Assembly (NCBI GenBank): GCA_031273885.1
Contig: JAISRA010000014.1
Coordinates: 1 to 12,025 of the forward strand
Direction of reading: 5' to 3'
Length of the DNA: 12,025 nt
DNA from: Endomicrobium sp.
GTDB lineage: Bacteria > Elusimicrobiota > Endomicrobiia > Endomicrobiales > Endomicrobiaceae
The notes beneath the pieces are model-generated. The model ran no database searches and was not told the DNA's origin. It saw nothing but the letters and a program-made list of their open reading frames with translations. The position numbers were made by a program, and so were the translations under genes. Shown here one piece after another: positions 1-7,165 of this stretch (position 1 is its first letter; each line of letters starts with the position of its first letter).

Positions 1-1324
1 TTGAAGGCTCCCTGCCTATGTCCTGCTGATATTGCTTTTTTATTTTCGTAAGCTTTGATATAAGCTCTTTCATATGAACAGGAATTCTTATAGTTCTGGC
101 TTGATCTGCAATAGCACGATTAATAGATTGCCTTATCCACCATGTAGCGTAAGTCGAGAACTTAAATCCTCTTTTCCATTCAAATTTTTCTACTGCTTTT
201 GAAAGACCGAGATTGCCTTCCTGTATTAAATCCGACAATTCCAGATTGCTTATGCTAACATGTTTTTTTGCAATCGAAACAACAAGTCTAAAATTTGCTT
301 CTATTAACTTCCTTTTATCTCTGTGTATAATATCTTCAAGCTCTCTAATTTTTCTGTCAGTTTCAACCATATCTTCCGTACTTATAGCAAATCCCTCTTG
401 TAAATTAGTTTGTTTTGTTAAAAGGAATTTTGTCCTTTCTATATCTTTTACTACATCTCTCGCAGAAACGCCCGTATATTTTTTAAAACTAGCTGTAGAA
501 ATTTTTCCGGATTCACAATTCTTAAACAATGTTTGAACTTTGGATAAAGGACTTTTATATTTATGCTCAAATCGTTTCAAGTAATCTTTTATTTCATTTA
601 ATTTCTGAGCTGTAGTTTTAATTTTATTGATAAGTCTCTTGATTTTATCTTGATTAAGGTTAAGATTTACAATAATATTTATAATTTCGATTTGGGATTC
701 TTTAATTTTTGCTTGATACTTGCTCTTGTCACTTTGCGATATCAATTTAAGTTTTAATTTTTCTTCATAAGCATTTATACTTTTTTCAATATTATTTATT
801 TTCTTTACAGCCGTTTTTATTTTTACTCCCATTCCTCTAAGCTGTGCTTGCGATTTCCTGCCTCTTGGCATCAATTCTTTTGTTGTCATTTCCTGCTGGC
901 TTATAAGAGTCTCCCAATTTCTTATTTCTTTGATAATAAGAGGAGATTCTAATACTATAGATCTTAATTTTTTTTCATTTTCTCTTATATTTTTTGCAAG
1001 CTCTATTTCCACAGCCCTGTCAAGCAAAGGGACTTTTGCCATCTCGCTTAAATACATTCTCACTGGATTTATATCTTCTTCTTCATTTGAAACTTTCACA
1101 GACTGTTCTATTGCTTCGCCATTGTTTTTTTTAGATTTGTCGGAAAGATATTCTTTGTTATCAACAACTTTAATACCCAAATCTTCTAAAGTTATATAAA
1201 AACTATCGATTTTTTCAGCAATCATAGATTTATGAGGCAAACTACTATTAATATCTTCATAAGTAAGATACCCCTGTTCTTTTCCTATGTCAATTAAATC
1301 TTGGAATAAGTTTTTTTTTGCCAT
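1..1324 (-). CDS. rpoD: RNA polymerase primary sigma factor RpoD (sigma-70), 3' part cut off by window edge
   Basis: This is the group 1 sigma factor that directs core RNA polymerase to housekeeping promoters. I read the reverse complement from ATG (1324-1322) to base 1 with no stop, 441 codons. After a short acidic N-terminus, region 1.2 ([19 protein letters not shown]) starts near residue 86. A Lys/Ile-rich non-conserved segment of about 220 residues follows. Region 2 begins near residue 342 with [12 protein letters not shown], then [23 protein letters not shown] (melting and -10 recognition) and [12 protein letters not shown]. The frame enters region 3 (DIGREPS) at the edge, so the rest of region 3 and region 4 lie outside. 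The long non-conserved region matches primary rather than alternative sigmas. A GAGGA Shine-Dalgarno about 7 nt upstream supports the start. The dnaG stop is one base before the ATG, so the two genes are translationally close in one operon. Confidence 0.96.
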   Translation of the reverse strand, partial: MAKKNLFQDLIDIGKEQGYLTYEDINSSLPHKSMIAEKIDSFYITLEDLGIKVVDNKEYLSDKSKKNNGEAIEQSVKVSNEEEDINPVRMYLSEMAKVPLLDRAVEIELAKNIRENEKKLRSIVLESPLIIKEIRNWETLISQQEMTTKELMPRGRKSQAQLRGMGVKIKTAVKKINNIEKSINAYEEKLKLKLISQSDKSKYQAKIKESQIEIINIIVNLNLNQDKIKRLINKIKTTAQKLNEIKDYLKRFEHKYKSPLSKVQTLFKNCESGKISTASFKKYTGVSARDVVKDIERTKFLLTKQTNLQEGFAISTEDMVETDRKIRELEDIIHRDKRKLIEANFRLVVSIAKKHVSISNLELSDLIQEGNLGLSKAVEKFEWKRGFKFSTYATWWIRQSINRAIADQARTIRIPVHMKELISKLTKIKKQYQQDIGREPS

Positions 1325-1325
1325 C

Positions 1326-3089
1326 TCATTTCCTCGAGCCTTTTAAAAAGGTTGTCAATTCGTTATATTTATCAATCACTTTTGCGTTTTTTTCTTTTTT
1401 ACCGTCACTCATTAGAAGAACTTCTTTTTCAAGTTGCTGTCTTTTTTTTTCAAGCATATCTAATTTAATGTCTTTTAAAATAATTTCAAACGCTTCTTCA
1501 ATGTCATTATATTTTATTGCATTTAATGTAAGCTCTGAAAACCAATTCCTATTTTCCTGCGGCAAGGCATTTAATATTTTAACATCACTTAAACCAGAAA
1601 CCACTAAACTAAAAACCCTTGCACATCTTTCATCTCTTAAGCAACTGCTATCAACCCTTTTAACATAATCTCTATTGCTTAAAACAATATTCAAAAGATT
1701 TTCTTCCAAAGACATTGGAACTTTTTTATTCTCCACGAAATATGGAATTAAACTTTTAGTATCATTACCAGCATGACCTTTGTGTTTTCGCTTCTGCTTT
1801 TTTTTAAATTCATTCCAAACAGCTTCCTCATCAACATTCAAATACTGTGCAATATCTTTTATCCAGTCTCTTTGAATTATAGCACTCGAACTTTTCGCTA
1901 CAAAATCTAAAAGACTATATATTGCTTTCGCCTTTATTTCAGGAGAATTTTTTTTGCCGTATAACAGAGAATCTCTATACAATCTTGCAATCATAAAATC
2001 AATTGCGCTGTTAGAGCTATTTTCAATAAGCTTGAAAAAATTCTCCTTGCCATGCTGATTGAGATATTCGTCAGCGTCAACATTTTCGGGTAAAGCTGAC
2101 ACTTTAGTTTCTATACCGTTTTCAACCAAAATTTCAAGTGCCCTTTGAGTGGCAATTCTTCCAGCATTATCGGAATCAAAAAGCAATGTAACACTGTCAG
2201 AATACCTTGCGATTAATTTTGCATGATTTTGAGTAAACGCAGTTCCAAGCGGTGCCACTGCTCCACTTATTCCAAACTGCTGCGGAATAACAACATCCAT
2301 GTATCCTTCAAGAACAATAGTTTTTCTTTCTTTGCGAAGTTCAGGCAAAGTTTGAAACAAACCGTAAAGATTTGATGATTTTGAATAAACGGATGTTTCG
2401 GGAGTGTTTAAATATTTAGGTTCTTGATTTGTAATAGACCTTCCGCCAAAAGCCACAATTTTGCCCTCTAAATTAAAAATAGGAAAAACTATTCTTTCTG
2501 ACATATATTCAAAAAAAAATCCTTGTTCGGTTTTTGTTATCAATCCAGCTTTTAAAAGATCAGTAGTTGTATAACCTTTTTTTAAAGCCCACCGTAAAAA
2601 CTGCCCCTTAGATGAAAATCCCATCTTAAACTTATTTACCGTTTCATTTGTAATTCCACGTTTCTCAAGATATTCTCTCGCTTTTTTAGCGCTTGTGGTT
2701 TTTTCACGCAAACCTCTATGATAAAATACAGCTGAATTTTCTAGAATAGCAAACAATTTTGCCTTTTCAGATGTTCTCATCACATCCTGCTTTGTTTCTT
2801 GAATTACTATATTGGCTTTTTCGGCAAGTTTTTTTACAGCTTCAATCCACGATATATTATCAGCAAGCATAACAAACTTAAAGACATCGCCAGCAACATT
2901 GCATCCAAAACATCTAAAAATGCCCTTCTCTGAACTTACAATAAAAGATGGAATTTTTTCATTATGAAAAGGACAACATGCCTTCCAATTACGTCCCGCT
3001 CTTTTCAAATCAGGCAAATATTCTCTTACTACGGATTCTATATTATTTGACAACCTTACTTTATCAATCGTATCTTCAGGTATAGGCAT
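1326..3089 (-). CDS. dnaG: DNA primase DnaG
   Basis: DNA primase makes the RNA primers for leading-strand start and Okazaki fragments at the fork, working with the DnaB helicase. The protein is 587 aa, close to the usual ~580-600. The N-terminal CHC2 zinc finger shows CPFH (C39, H42) and CFGC (C60, C63). The TOPRIM catalytic core carries LEGYMDV (E261, D265), FDSDNAG (D305, D307) and a later VDADEYL motif. The C-terminal ~150 residues are the poorly conserved helicase-interaction region. The ATG at 3089 is preceded by AGAAGG with suitable spacing. This Shine-Dalgarno lies in the last codons of the NIF3-like gene, whose stop is two bases before the start, so translation is probably coupled. 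Downstream, rpoD follows after one base. No missing catalytic residue was seen. Confidence 0.97.
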   Translation of the reverse strand: MPIPEDTIDKVRLSNNIESVVREYLPDLKRAGRNWKACCPFHNEKIPSFIVSSEKGIFRCFGCNVAGDVFKFVMLADNISWIEAVKKLAEKANIVIQETKQDVMRTSEKAKLFAILENSAVFYHRGLREKTTSAKKAREYLEKRGITNETVNKFKMGFSSKGQFLRWALKKGYTTTDLLKAGLITKTEQGFFFEYMSERIVFPIFNLEGKIVAFGGRSITNQEPKYLNTPETSVYSKSSNLYGLFQTLPELRKERKTIVLEGYMDVVIPQQFGISGAVAPLGTAFTQNHAKLIARYSDSVTLLFDSDNAGRIATQRALEILVENGIETKVSALPENVDADEYLNQHGKENFFKLIENSSNSAIDFMIARLYRDSLLYGKKNSPEIKAKAIYSLLDFVAKSSSAIIQRDWIKDIAQYLNVDEEAVWNEFKKKQKRKHKGHAGNDTKSLIPYFVENKKVPMSLEENLLNIVLSNRDYVKRVDSSCLRDERCARVFSLVVSGLSDVKILNALPQENRNWFSELTLNAIKYNDIEEAFEIILKDIKLDMLEKKRQQLEKEVLLMSDGKKEKNAKVIDKYNELTTFLKGSRK

Positions 3090-3091
3090 TT

Positions 3092-4051
3092 TTACCTTCT
3101 GAATCTTCTAAAACCTGAACATTCTACAAATTCAAGCTTTTCAGATGCTTTATTTTCTAATTTATCAAAAAGCAAATTTAGGCCAAAATTATCAGATGAA
3201 ATGTGTCCGGCTAGAATAACATTTAAATGATGTTTTTTTGCTTCCCTGAGTCCGCTTTGACTTATATGTGTAGCAACTATTGTTCCAACTCCTGCAACCG
3301 CAAGTTTCTCAAAAGATTCAAGAGATCCTGCGGCACCACCTGTCATATCTACAAAAACTTTACCGCATCTGGAATAATCACTGCCAATTAAAATAAATGG
3401 AGCGTATCCAATTTTTGATGCATGCTTATATTCCGGATATTGTTTTAACAATTCAACAATTTCTGTTAGATAAAATGGACTCAAAGCATTTACTTCTTTT
3501 TGTAAAAATGTAGCTACATGATTATCTGCCACAGTGTGTGCCGTCATAAAAGGGATATTTAAAAGTCTTGCAGCGTCATAAATTCTTTCATTGTTTTTCG
3601 AAAGTACACTTATTTTTATTTCTTTCATTCTTTCGGAAACAATTTTTTCTGTAACATTTATCGGAACACCTTGTTTACTTAATATATCAGCCTGCATTCC
3701 TATAACACCATAAAATGTGGAATAAGCATATCCTTCCGGATGATGAGCTATAACCAAATCAATTTTAACTCCCGAATTCATAAGATGTTTTGCAAGCAAA
3801 AGTTCTTGACTTTCTATATCTATGCCCACCATAACGGTTTTAACTTCAATATCCTCGTCACCATATAGAATCCTTGAATCATAATAAGGATTTGACAGAC
3901 TTTCTATGTCGTAATACTCTCTTTTTTTATTCGAGAGAGCATTATATTCTTCTTCTCGTTTTAATAAATCCAGCTCAACGATATCTATTCCTCTTGGATC
4001 TGCTTCAATTCCTTCTTTTAAAAATAATTTCTGTATGTATTTTAATTTCAT
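3092..4051 (-). CDS. NIF3-like dinuclear metal-centre protein (DUF34 family)
   Basis: This is a 319-aa member of the NIF3/YbgI family, cytosolic proteins that bind two metal ions. Some are tied to GTP cyclohydrolase-like or metal chemistry, but the role of most is unsettled. The family signature is visible as IDLVIAHHPEG near residue 100, with the metal-ligand histidine pair, and as VILAGHISSDNFGLN near residue 280, where GH and a nearby acidic residue complete the site. About 70 residues rich in Lys, Glu and Tyr precede the first recognisable NIF3 strand, so it is longer than minimal ~250-aa members. An AAGGAT Shine-Dalgarno precedes ATG 4051. It lies between the rpsU terminator and dnaG, with only two bases to dnaG, so it is cotranscribed with dnaG and rpoD. 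No role in DNA metabolism can be read from the sequence. Confidence 0.85.
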   Translation of the reverse strand: MKLKYIQKLFLKEGIEADPRGIDIVELDLLKREEEYNALSNKKREYYDIESLSNPYYDSRILYGDEDIEVKTVMVGIDIESQELLLAKHLMNSGVKIDLVIAHHPEGYAYSTFYGVIGMQADILSKQGVPINVTEKIVSERMKEIKISVLSKNNERIYDAARLLNIPFMTAHTVADNHVATFLQKEVNALSPFYLTEIVELLKQYPEYKHASKIGYAPFILIGSDYSRCGKVFVDMTGGAAGSLESFEKLAVAGVGTIVATHISQSGLREAKKHHLNVILAGHISSDNFGLNLLFDKLENKASEKLEFVECSGFRRFRR

Positions 4052-4063
4052 TTTTATATCCTT

Positions 4064-4112
4064 AAAATAAAAGAGAGTTGTATGTCGGCAATGAGCTTCA
4101 ATATAACTCTCT
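4064..4112 (-). terminator. Intrinsic terminator/attenuator after rpsU, inside the rpsU-nif3-dnaG-rpoD operon
   Basis: On the minus strand AGAGAGTTATAT (4112-4101) can pair with ATACAACTCTCT (4083-4072), 11 of 12 positions, across a 17-nt loop. It is followed at once by TTTTATTTT. It lies 39 nt past the rpsU stop and just before the nif3 Shine-Dalgarno. The E. coli rpsU-dnaG-rpoD operon is known to have a terminator in the equivalent place, which lowers dnaG expression relative to rpsU. The same role is inferred here. On the plus strand the stem pairs at all 12 positions with one G-U, followed by a T-rich run, but no plus-strand gene ends here. Confidence 0.75.
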
Positions 4113-4146
4113 TCCTATTTTTATTTACTTACTCAGATCAGCTTGT

Positions 4147-4216
4147 TATCTTTAAGCATTTTGCGTCGGATTTTTCTTTCTGCTATCTTTAAGCATTTTG
4201 CGTCGGATTTTTCTTT
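4147..4216 (+). repeat. 37-bp-period tandem duplication at the 3' end of rpsU
   Basis: Two identical 33-bp copies lie at 4147-4179 and 4184-4216, separated by 4 nt, so the repeat period is 37 nt. Each contains the AAGCATTTTGCGTCGG core. Because 37 is not a multiple of three, the upstream copy in the gene encodes the normal RRKMLKD end, while the second is read in another frame up to a new TAA stop. The copies show no differences over the 33 bp, which points to a recent event (inference). Confidence 0.95.
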
Positions 4217-4373
4217 TTGTTTCCGCAATTTTTTCTTTTTTCAAAACACTTGGAGCTTTATAGAATTCACGTTTTTTTATCTCCTGCATTATCCCGTTTC
4301 TTTCACATTCTCGTTTAAAGCGTCTAATAGCTTCTTCTATAGACTCACCTTCGCGCACTTTAATATTGACCAT
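4152..4373 (-). CDS. rpsU: 30S ribosomal protein bS21, C-terminus altered by a tandem duplication
   Basis: bS21 is a small basic protein of the 30S platform near the 16S rRNA anti-Shine-Dalgarno, needed for efficient initiation. The 73-aa product has the family core: VREGESIEEAIRRFKREC near the N-terminus, then KREFYKAPS and a Lys/Arg-rich tail (KRKIRRKML). A strong ribosome site (AAGAAAGGTGG) lies about 13 nt before ATG 4373. The last ten codons (SRKKNPTQNA) are not typical. They come from a 37-bp tandem duplication that shifts frame in the second copy. Read in the original frame, the downstream copy would end in MLKDNKLI and a stop, giving a 67-aa protein. The conserved core is intact, so the protein is probably functional with a replaced basic tail. 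It is the first gene of the macromolecular-synthesis operon. Confidence 0.95.
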   Translation of the reverse strand: MVNIKVREGESIEEAIRRFKRECERNGIMQEIKKREFYKAPSVLKKEKIAETKRKIRRKMLKDSRKKNPTQNA

Positions 4374-4396
4374 TCTTAAAAAACACCACCTTTCTT

Positions 4397-4427
4397 AAAA
4401 AAGATTAGTCTTAGACATCCGACTAAT
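4397..4427 (-). terminator. Hairpin with U-tract between the HIT gene and rpsU
   Basis: On the minus strand ATTAGTC (4427-4421) pairs with GACTAAT (4410-4404) around a 10-nt loop. It is followed within one base by six T (4402-4397). It starts 18 nt past the HIT-gene stop. It probably ends the HIT transcript, fully or partly. No clear sigma-70 promoter is visible between it and rpsU, so some read-through into rpsU is possible. Confidence 0.6.
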
Positions 4428-4444
4428 TTAACATAGCCACGCAA

Positions 4445-4792
4445 TTACCCAGGAGGCCAGCTAAAAAGCCGTCCTCCAAGAAGATGATAATGTATATGAA
4501 AAACCGTCTGTCCGCCATCTGCACCACAGTTATTAATTAAACGGAATCCGTTTTTCATTTCCATAAACCGTTTTGCTATTTCAGACGCTATAATCTGAAT
4601 ATGTCCTAATATTTTTTCATCTTCACTAGAAACAATATTTAATCCACTTATATGCTTTTTAGGAATAATTATTATGTGAACAGGCGCTTGAGGATTTATA
4701 TCTTTAAAAGCAAAAACCCCCTCGTCTTCATAAACTTTATGAGACGAAACTTCACCATAAGTCATTTTACAAAAAATACAATTTTCTATCAT
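4445..4792 (-). CDS. HIT-family nucleotide-binding hydrolase (HinT-like)
   Basis: This 115-aa histidine-triad protein belongs to the HinT branch, cytosolic dimers that hydrolyse nucleoside phosphoramidates and related AMP-linked substrates. The C-terminal catalytic motif is HIHYHLLGGR (H99, H101, H103). The N-terminus has the typical CIFC pair (C5, C8), and DINPQAPVHIIIIPKKHI (residues 31-48) is the conserved central strand and loop. Length and the C-terminal WPPG match small bacterial HinT proteins. A promoter (TTGATA-17-TACACT) lies just upstream, and a weak GATGGA ribosome site sits about 13 nt before ATG 4792. A hairpin with a U-tract follows the stop. It reads towards rpsU but has its own promoter and terminator, so it may be an independent unit. 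Confidence 0.93.
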   Translation of the reverse strand: MIENCIFCKMTYGEVSSHKVYEDEGVFAFKDINPQAPVHIIIIPKKHISGLNIVSSEDEKILGHIQIIASEIAKRFMEMKNGFRLINNCGADGGQTVFHIHYHLLGGRLFSWPPG

Positions 4793-4815
4793 TTAAAATA
4801 AAATATCCATCATGA

Positions 4816-4844
4816 AGTGTAACAGATTTTACAAAAAATATCAA
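4816..4844 (-). promoter_or_regulatory. Sigma-70-type promoter for the HIT gene
   Basis: On the minus strand a -35 box TTGATA (4844-4839), a 17-nt spacer and a -10 box TACACT (4821-4816) are present. Transcription would start near 4809, leaving a very short leader before ATG 4792. The spacing is ideal, while the -10 matches consensus at four of six positions. Confidence 0.5.
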
Positions 4845-4862
4845 ATACTATCACTCTAATAC

Positions 4863-4934
4863 ATTGTTTATGGAAATGAAAAACTAAATAAATCTCTTCC
4901 ATAAACAATTAAAAAAATAACCTTTTTAATTGTT
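4863..4934. repeat. Two overlapping inverted repeats downstream of the NSS transporter gene
   Basis: First pair: ATTGTTTATGGAA (4863-4875) and its exact complement TTCCATAAACAAT (4897-4909), 13 bp with a 21-nt loop. Second pair: AACAATTAAAAA (4904-4915) and TTTTTAATTGTT (4923-4934), 12 bp with a 7-nt loop. They share 4904-4909, so in RNA only one full hairpin can form at a time. They lie between the NSS stop (5071) and the HIT promoter, so they may end or stabilise the transporter transcript. Neither is followed by a clean U-tract in the minus direction. Confidence 0.7.
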
Positions 4935-5070
4935 AGAATAACACCTAGTCCATAGCTTAGTCTGTCTTACTGCTAAAATACTTTTACTCTCAAAAGCATC
5001 GTTTCAGAACTCTGTTTAACTTCTTACTAAACATTACAATATTACATCTCTTTTTACAAAATAACATCGT
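4935..5070. other. Intergenic sequence with nothing recognisable
   Basis: These 136 bases follow the transporter stop codon. I see no hairpin with a U-tract, no conserved frame and no RNA gene. It may be the 3' untranslated part of the transporter mRNA. Confidence 0.5.
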
Positions 5071-6372
5071 TTATTTTATATGCAAAACATAAATTAAAAT
5101 TGTAATGCCACAAAAAACATAACGTCCCATATGAATCATCCATTTACCTATAGGCTTCGAATGACCGCTTTGAATTTCTTGGATAACAAGATGTTTTGGT
5201 ATAATCCAGAAAACAAAAATACCGCTGCCCAATGCGCACAGTGGGATCAAGTGCAACGAAAGTACATCAATAACTCCTCTGATATTGCCAACTACAAACC
5301 ATTTGCATAATAATACTGCTACTATTGAAACAAGAATTACAGCAACCCAACGGACCATTTTAAATTTATTCTGTAATACTTCAACTACAACTTCAAGCAT
5401 ACCTATAAGAGAGGTAAGCGAAGCAAAAAACACTGCTATAAAAAATAGCAACATAAGAAACTGACCCAGTGGCAATCCTTTAAAAATTTCAGGCAGCGTT
5501 ATGAATAAAAGTGAAGGCCCACTATTGAGGTTTTTACCAAAAGCAAATACTGCCGGAATGATTAACATTGCTGCAATAATAGAGGCAATTGTGTCCAAAA
5601 CAACAATATGTTTTGCAGAAGAAATCATATCTTGAGACTTCTTTGCATAAGAACCATATACAACCATGGTCGACCCTCTTAATGATAAAGAGTAGAAAAC
5701 TTGTCCTAATGCTAGCATCCAAGTTCTTGCGTCAAGTAAATATCCCCATCTTGGAGTTATAAGATATTTATAACCTTCTATCGCGTCTGGAAGAAAAGCA
5801 ACTCTTACTGCCAAAACCAAAAGCAACACAATAACGGCAGGGATCATAAATTTGCAACATCTCTCGATACCTTTTTCAATGCCCTTTATTATAGCAATGG
5901 CTGACACAACAATACTTATAACAATCCACAGTACTATTTGTGTAGTACTTATAACATTAAAATATTGAATGCTGTCTGTAGCATGAAATGCTGAACCGGT
6001 ACAAGAACCCACAACAAACCGTACAACCCAAGATACTACAAGTATATAACCTATGGCTTGTATTAGAGCGACAAAAGTGCATATCCAACCAAAGCCAGCA
6101 CCAGCTTTTTCATTTATACCGCCTAATTTTGCGGCTTTTTGAAAAGCTCCTACAGGCCCTGACCCTGTAATCCTACCAACAGTTATTTCACCGACTATCG
6201 CAATGAAACCTAAAATAATCAAACAGATAACGTAAGGAATTACAAATGCCGAGCCACCAAGCTCTCCAACGCGATATGGAAAAAGCCATATATTTCCTAA
6301 ACCTATAGCAGAACCTGCGGCGGCAAAAATTAATCCCCACTTTGACGAAAAAGAATCTTTGGTTGAATCCAT
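5071..6372 (-). CDS. Neurotransmitter:sodium symporter (NSS/SNF family) transporter
   Basis: This inner-membrane, probably 11-helix, Na+-coupled transporter is of the LeuT/MhsT fold and most likely imports an amino acid. The exact substrate cannot be told. I start it at ATG 6372 (433 aa) because GGAGA lies about 9 nt upstream. A TTG at 6432 would add 20 residues not seen in the family. Helix 1 reads GSAIGLGNIW with the Na+-site Asn at residue 27. The next segment is GELGGSAFVIPY, then GEITVGRITGSGP. Helix 6 has LGQVFYSLSL and helix 8 has FFASLTSLIG, whose T-S pair fits the second sodium site. The residue after GNIW, normally the gating Arg, is Leu30. Eleven rather than twelve helices is usual for bacterial members. 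A sigma-70 promoter lies about 120 nt upstream, and no operon partner is near. Confidence 0.93.
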   Translation of the reverse strand: MDSTKDSFSSKWGLIFAAAGSAIGLGNIWLFPYRVGELGGSAFVIPYVICLIILGFIAIVGEITVGRITGSGPVGAFQKAAKLGGINEKAGAGFGWICTFVALIQAIGYILVVSWVVRFVVGSCTGSAFHATDSIQYFNVISTTQIVLWIVISIVVSAIAIIKGIEKGIERCCKFMIPAVIVLLLVLAVRVAFLPDAIEGYKYLITPRWGYLLDARTWMLALGQVFYSLSLRGSTMVVYGSYAKKSQDMISSAKHIVVLDTIASIIAAMLIIPAVFAFGKNLNSGPSLLFITLPEIFKGLPLGQFLMLLFFIAVFFASLTSLIGMLEVVVEVLQNKFKMVRWVAVILVSIVAVLLCKWFVVGNIRGVIDVLSLHLIPLCALGSGIFVFWIIPKHLVIQEIQSGHSKPIGKWMIHMGRYVFCGITILIYVLHIK

Positions 6373-6500
6373 TTTGCGAGTTCTCCAATATTTTATAAAT
6401 TTTTCAACTTTTATTTTTGACAAAAAAAACAAATAGTTCGAAACTTATTTATGACTTTCTCAACATCTTTAATACTTCCATATTAACTAATAAAAGAAAT

Positions 6501-6529
6501 ATTGTATTATTTTTTTATTTTTTTATCAA
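6501..6529 (-). promoter_or_regulatory. Sigma-70-type promoter for the NSS transporter
   Basis: On the minus strand TTGATA (6529-6524) is followed by a 17-nt A/T spacer and TACAAT (6506-6501). Both boxes match consensus at five or four of six positions with ideal spacing. The predicted start near 6494 gives a leader of about 120 nt before ATG 6372. No known riboswitch was recognised in that leader. Confidence 0.6.
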
Positions 6530-6763
6530 ATCTCACAACTGTTAATATTTAAAGTGATTTTTAGTTTTTATTTCTTTACTATCCTATTCACAGGTAAGTG
6601 TCTGTATCTTCTTGCAGACTCAACTAATTTTATCTGCGGTATCTAAATATTAATAATTTCGTTTTATATTATAAGTAATACATATACTCTTCACCTGCTT
6701 ATTGTTTTTGAGTTTTGTATACCAAATTCTCAAAAGGAATTGCTGAAAAATATTTTTTAACTG

Positions 6764-6795
6764 AGTTATATAATTTCATAGTTATATAATTTCAT
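6764..6795. repeat. 16-bp perfect tandem duplication
   Basis: AGTTATATAATTTCAT occurs at 6764-6779 and again immediately at 6780-6795 with no mismatch. It lies in non-coding, decayed DNA. Confidence 0.95.
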
Positions 6796-6796
6796 A

Positions 6797-7078
6797 AAAA
6801 CACATCCTGCATTGTTTTCTCTATCGTCTGTTCTATCTATTTTCTTTCTAAAACAGTATTGGCAACAGTAGTCTTTTCAAACAACACGGCCTCTGTTGCA
6901 GTTAAAATATCAAAAGCCGTAACCTATTGTGTTTCTCTAAAAAGTTTATAATAGCCTTAAATATATTTTTGAAATTTTTAGTCTGTTTGGATAAATTTAT
7001 TACTCTTATATATCCCACCAGTTTTATATTTTGCGCCAAATATATTACCGCTGATAAATCGTACTTTGCCTTAAGCAT
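6797..7078 (-). pseudogene. Unidentified broken coding remnant
   Basis: On the minus strand a 58-codon frame runs from ATG 7078 to TAA 6902 (it contains YDLSAVIYLAQNIKLVGYI and INFLEKHNRLRLL). Overlapping its end in another frame, from about 6939, is VTAFDILTATEAVLFEKTT, continuing as VANTVLERK, one TAG, then IEQTIEKTMQDVFL and a stop. The two pieces have protein-like composition and could be one gene split by a frameshift and an internal stop. I recognise no family and no ribosome site, so a chance open stretch remains possible. Confidence 0.25.
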
Positions 7079-7165
7079 AATATTCTCATTTCCCCTGCCT
7101 TACTTCTTTTAATAAATAATACATATTCTACTAATATGTATTCTAGCCTATAAGAATCAGTTCCC

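Larger units (their letters stand above)
6530..7165. other. Gene-poor, decayed stretch
   Basis: No intact gene is found on either strand. It holds a 16-bp tandem duplication (6764-6795) and an interrupted minus-strand coding-like stretch (about 6797-7078), both listed separately. The rest shows frequent stops in all frames and no RNA gene. This is what an old pseudogene field looks like. Confidence 0.6.

Noticed and set aside
213..1668. Plus-strand open frames opposite rpoD and the end of dnaG
   Set aside because: They are antisense to strongly conserved genes, Ser/Phe/Leu-rich and lack ribosome sites.
6373..6432. TTG start at 6432 adding 20 residues to the transporter
   Set aside because: The added residues are basic and outside the family pattern. 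ATG 6372 has a GGAGA ribosome site and aligns with LeuT numbering.
6927..7112. 61-codon plus-strand open frame
   Set aside because: It is Phe/Leu/Ile-rich and hydrophobic by base composition, has no ribosome site, and is antisense to the more protein-like minus-strand remnant.
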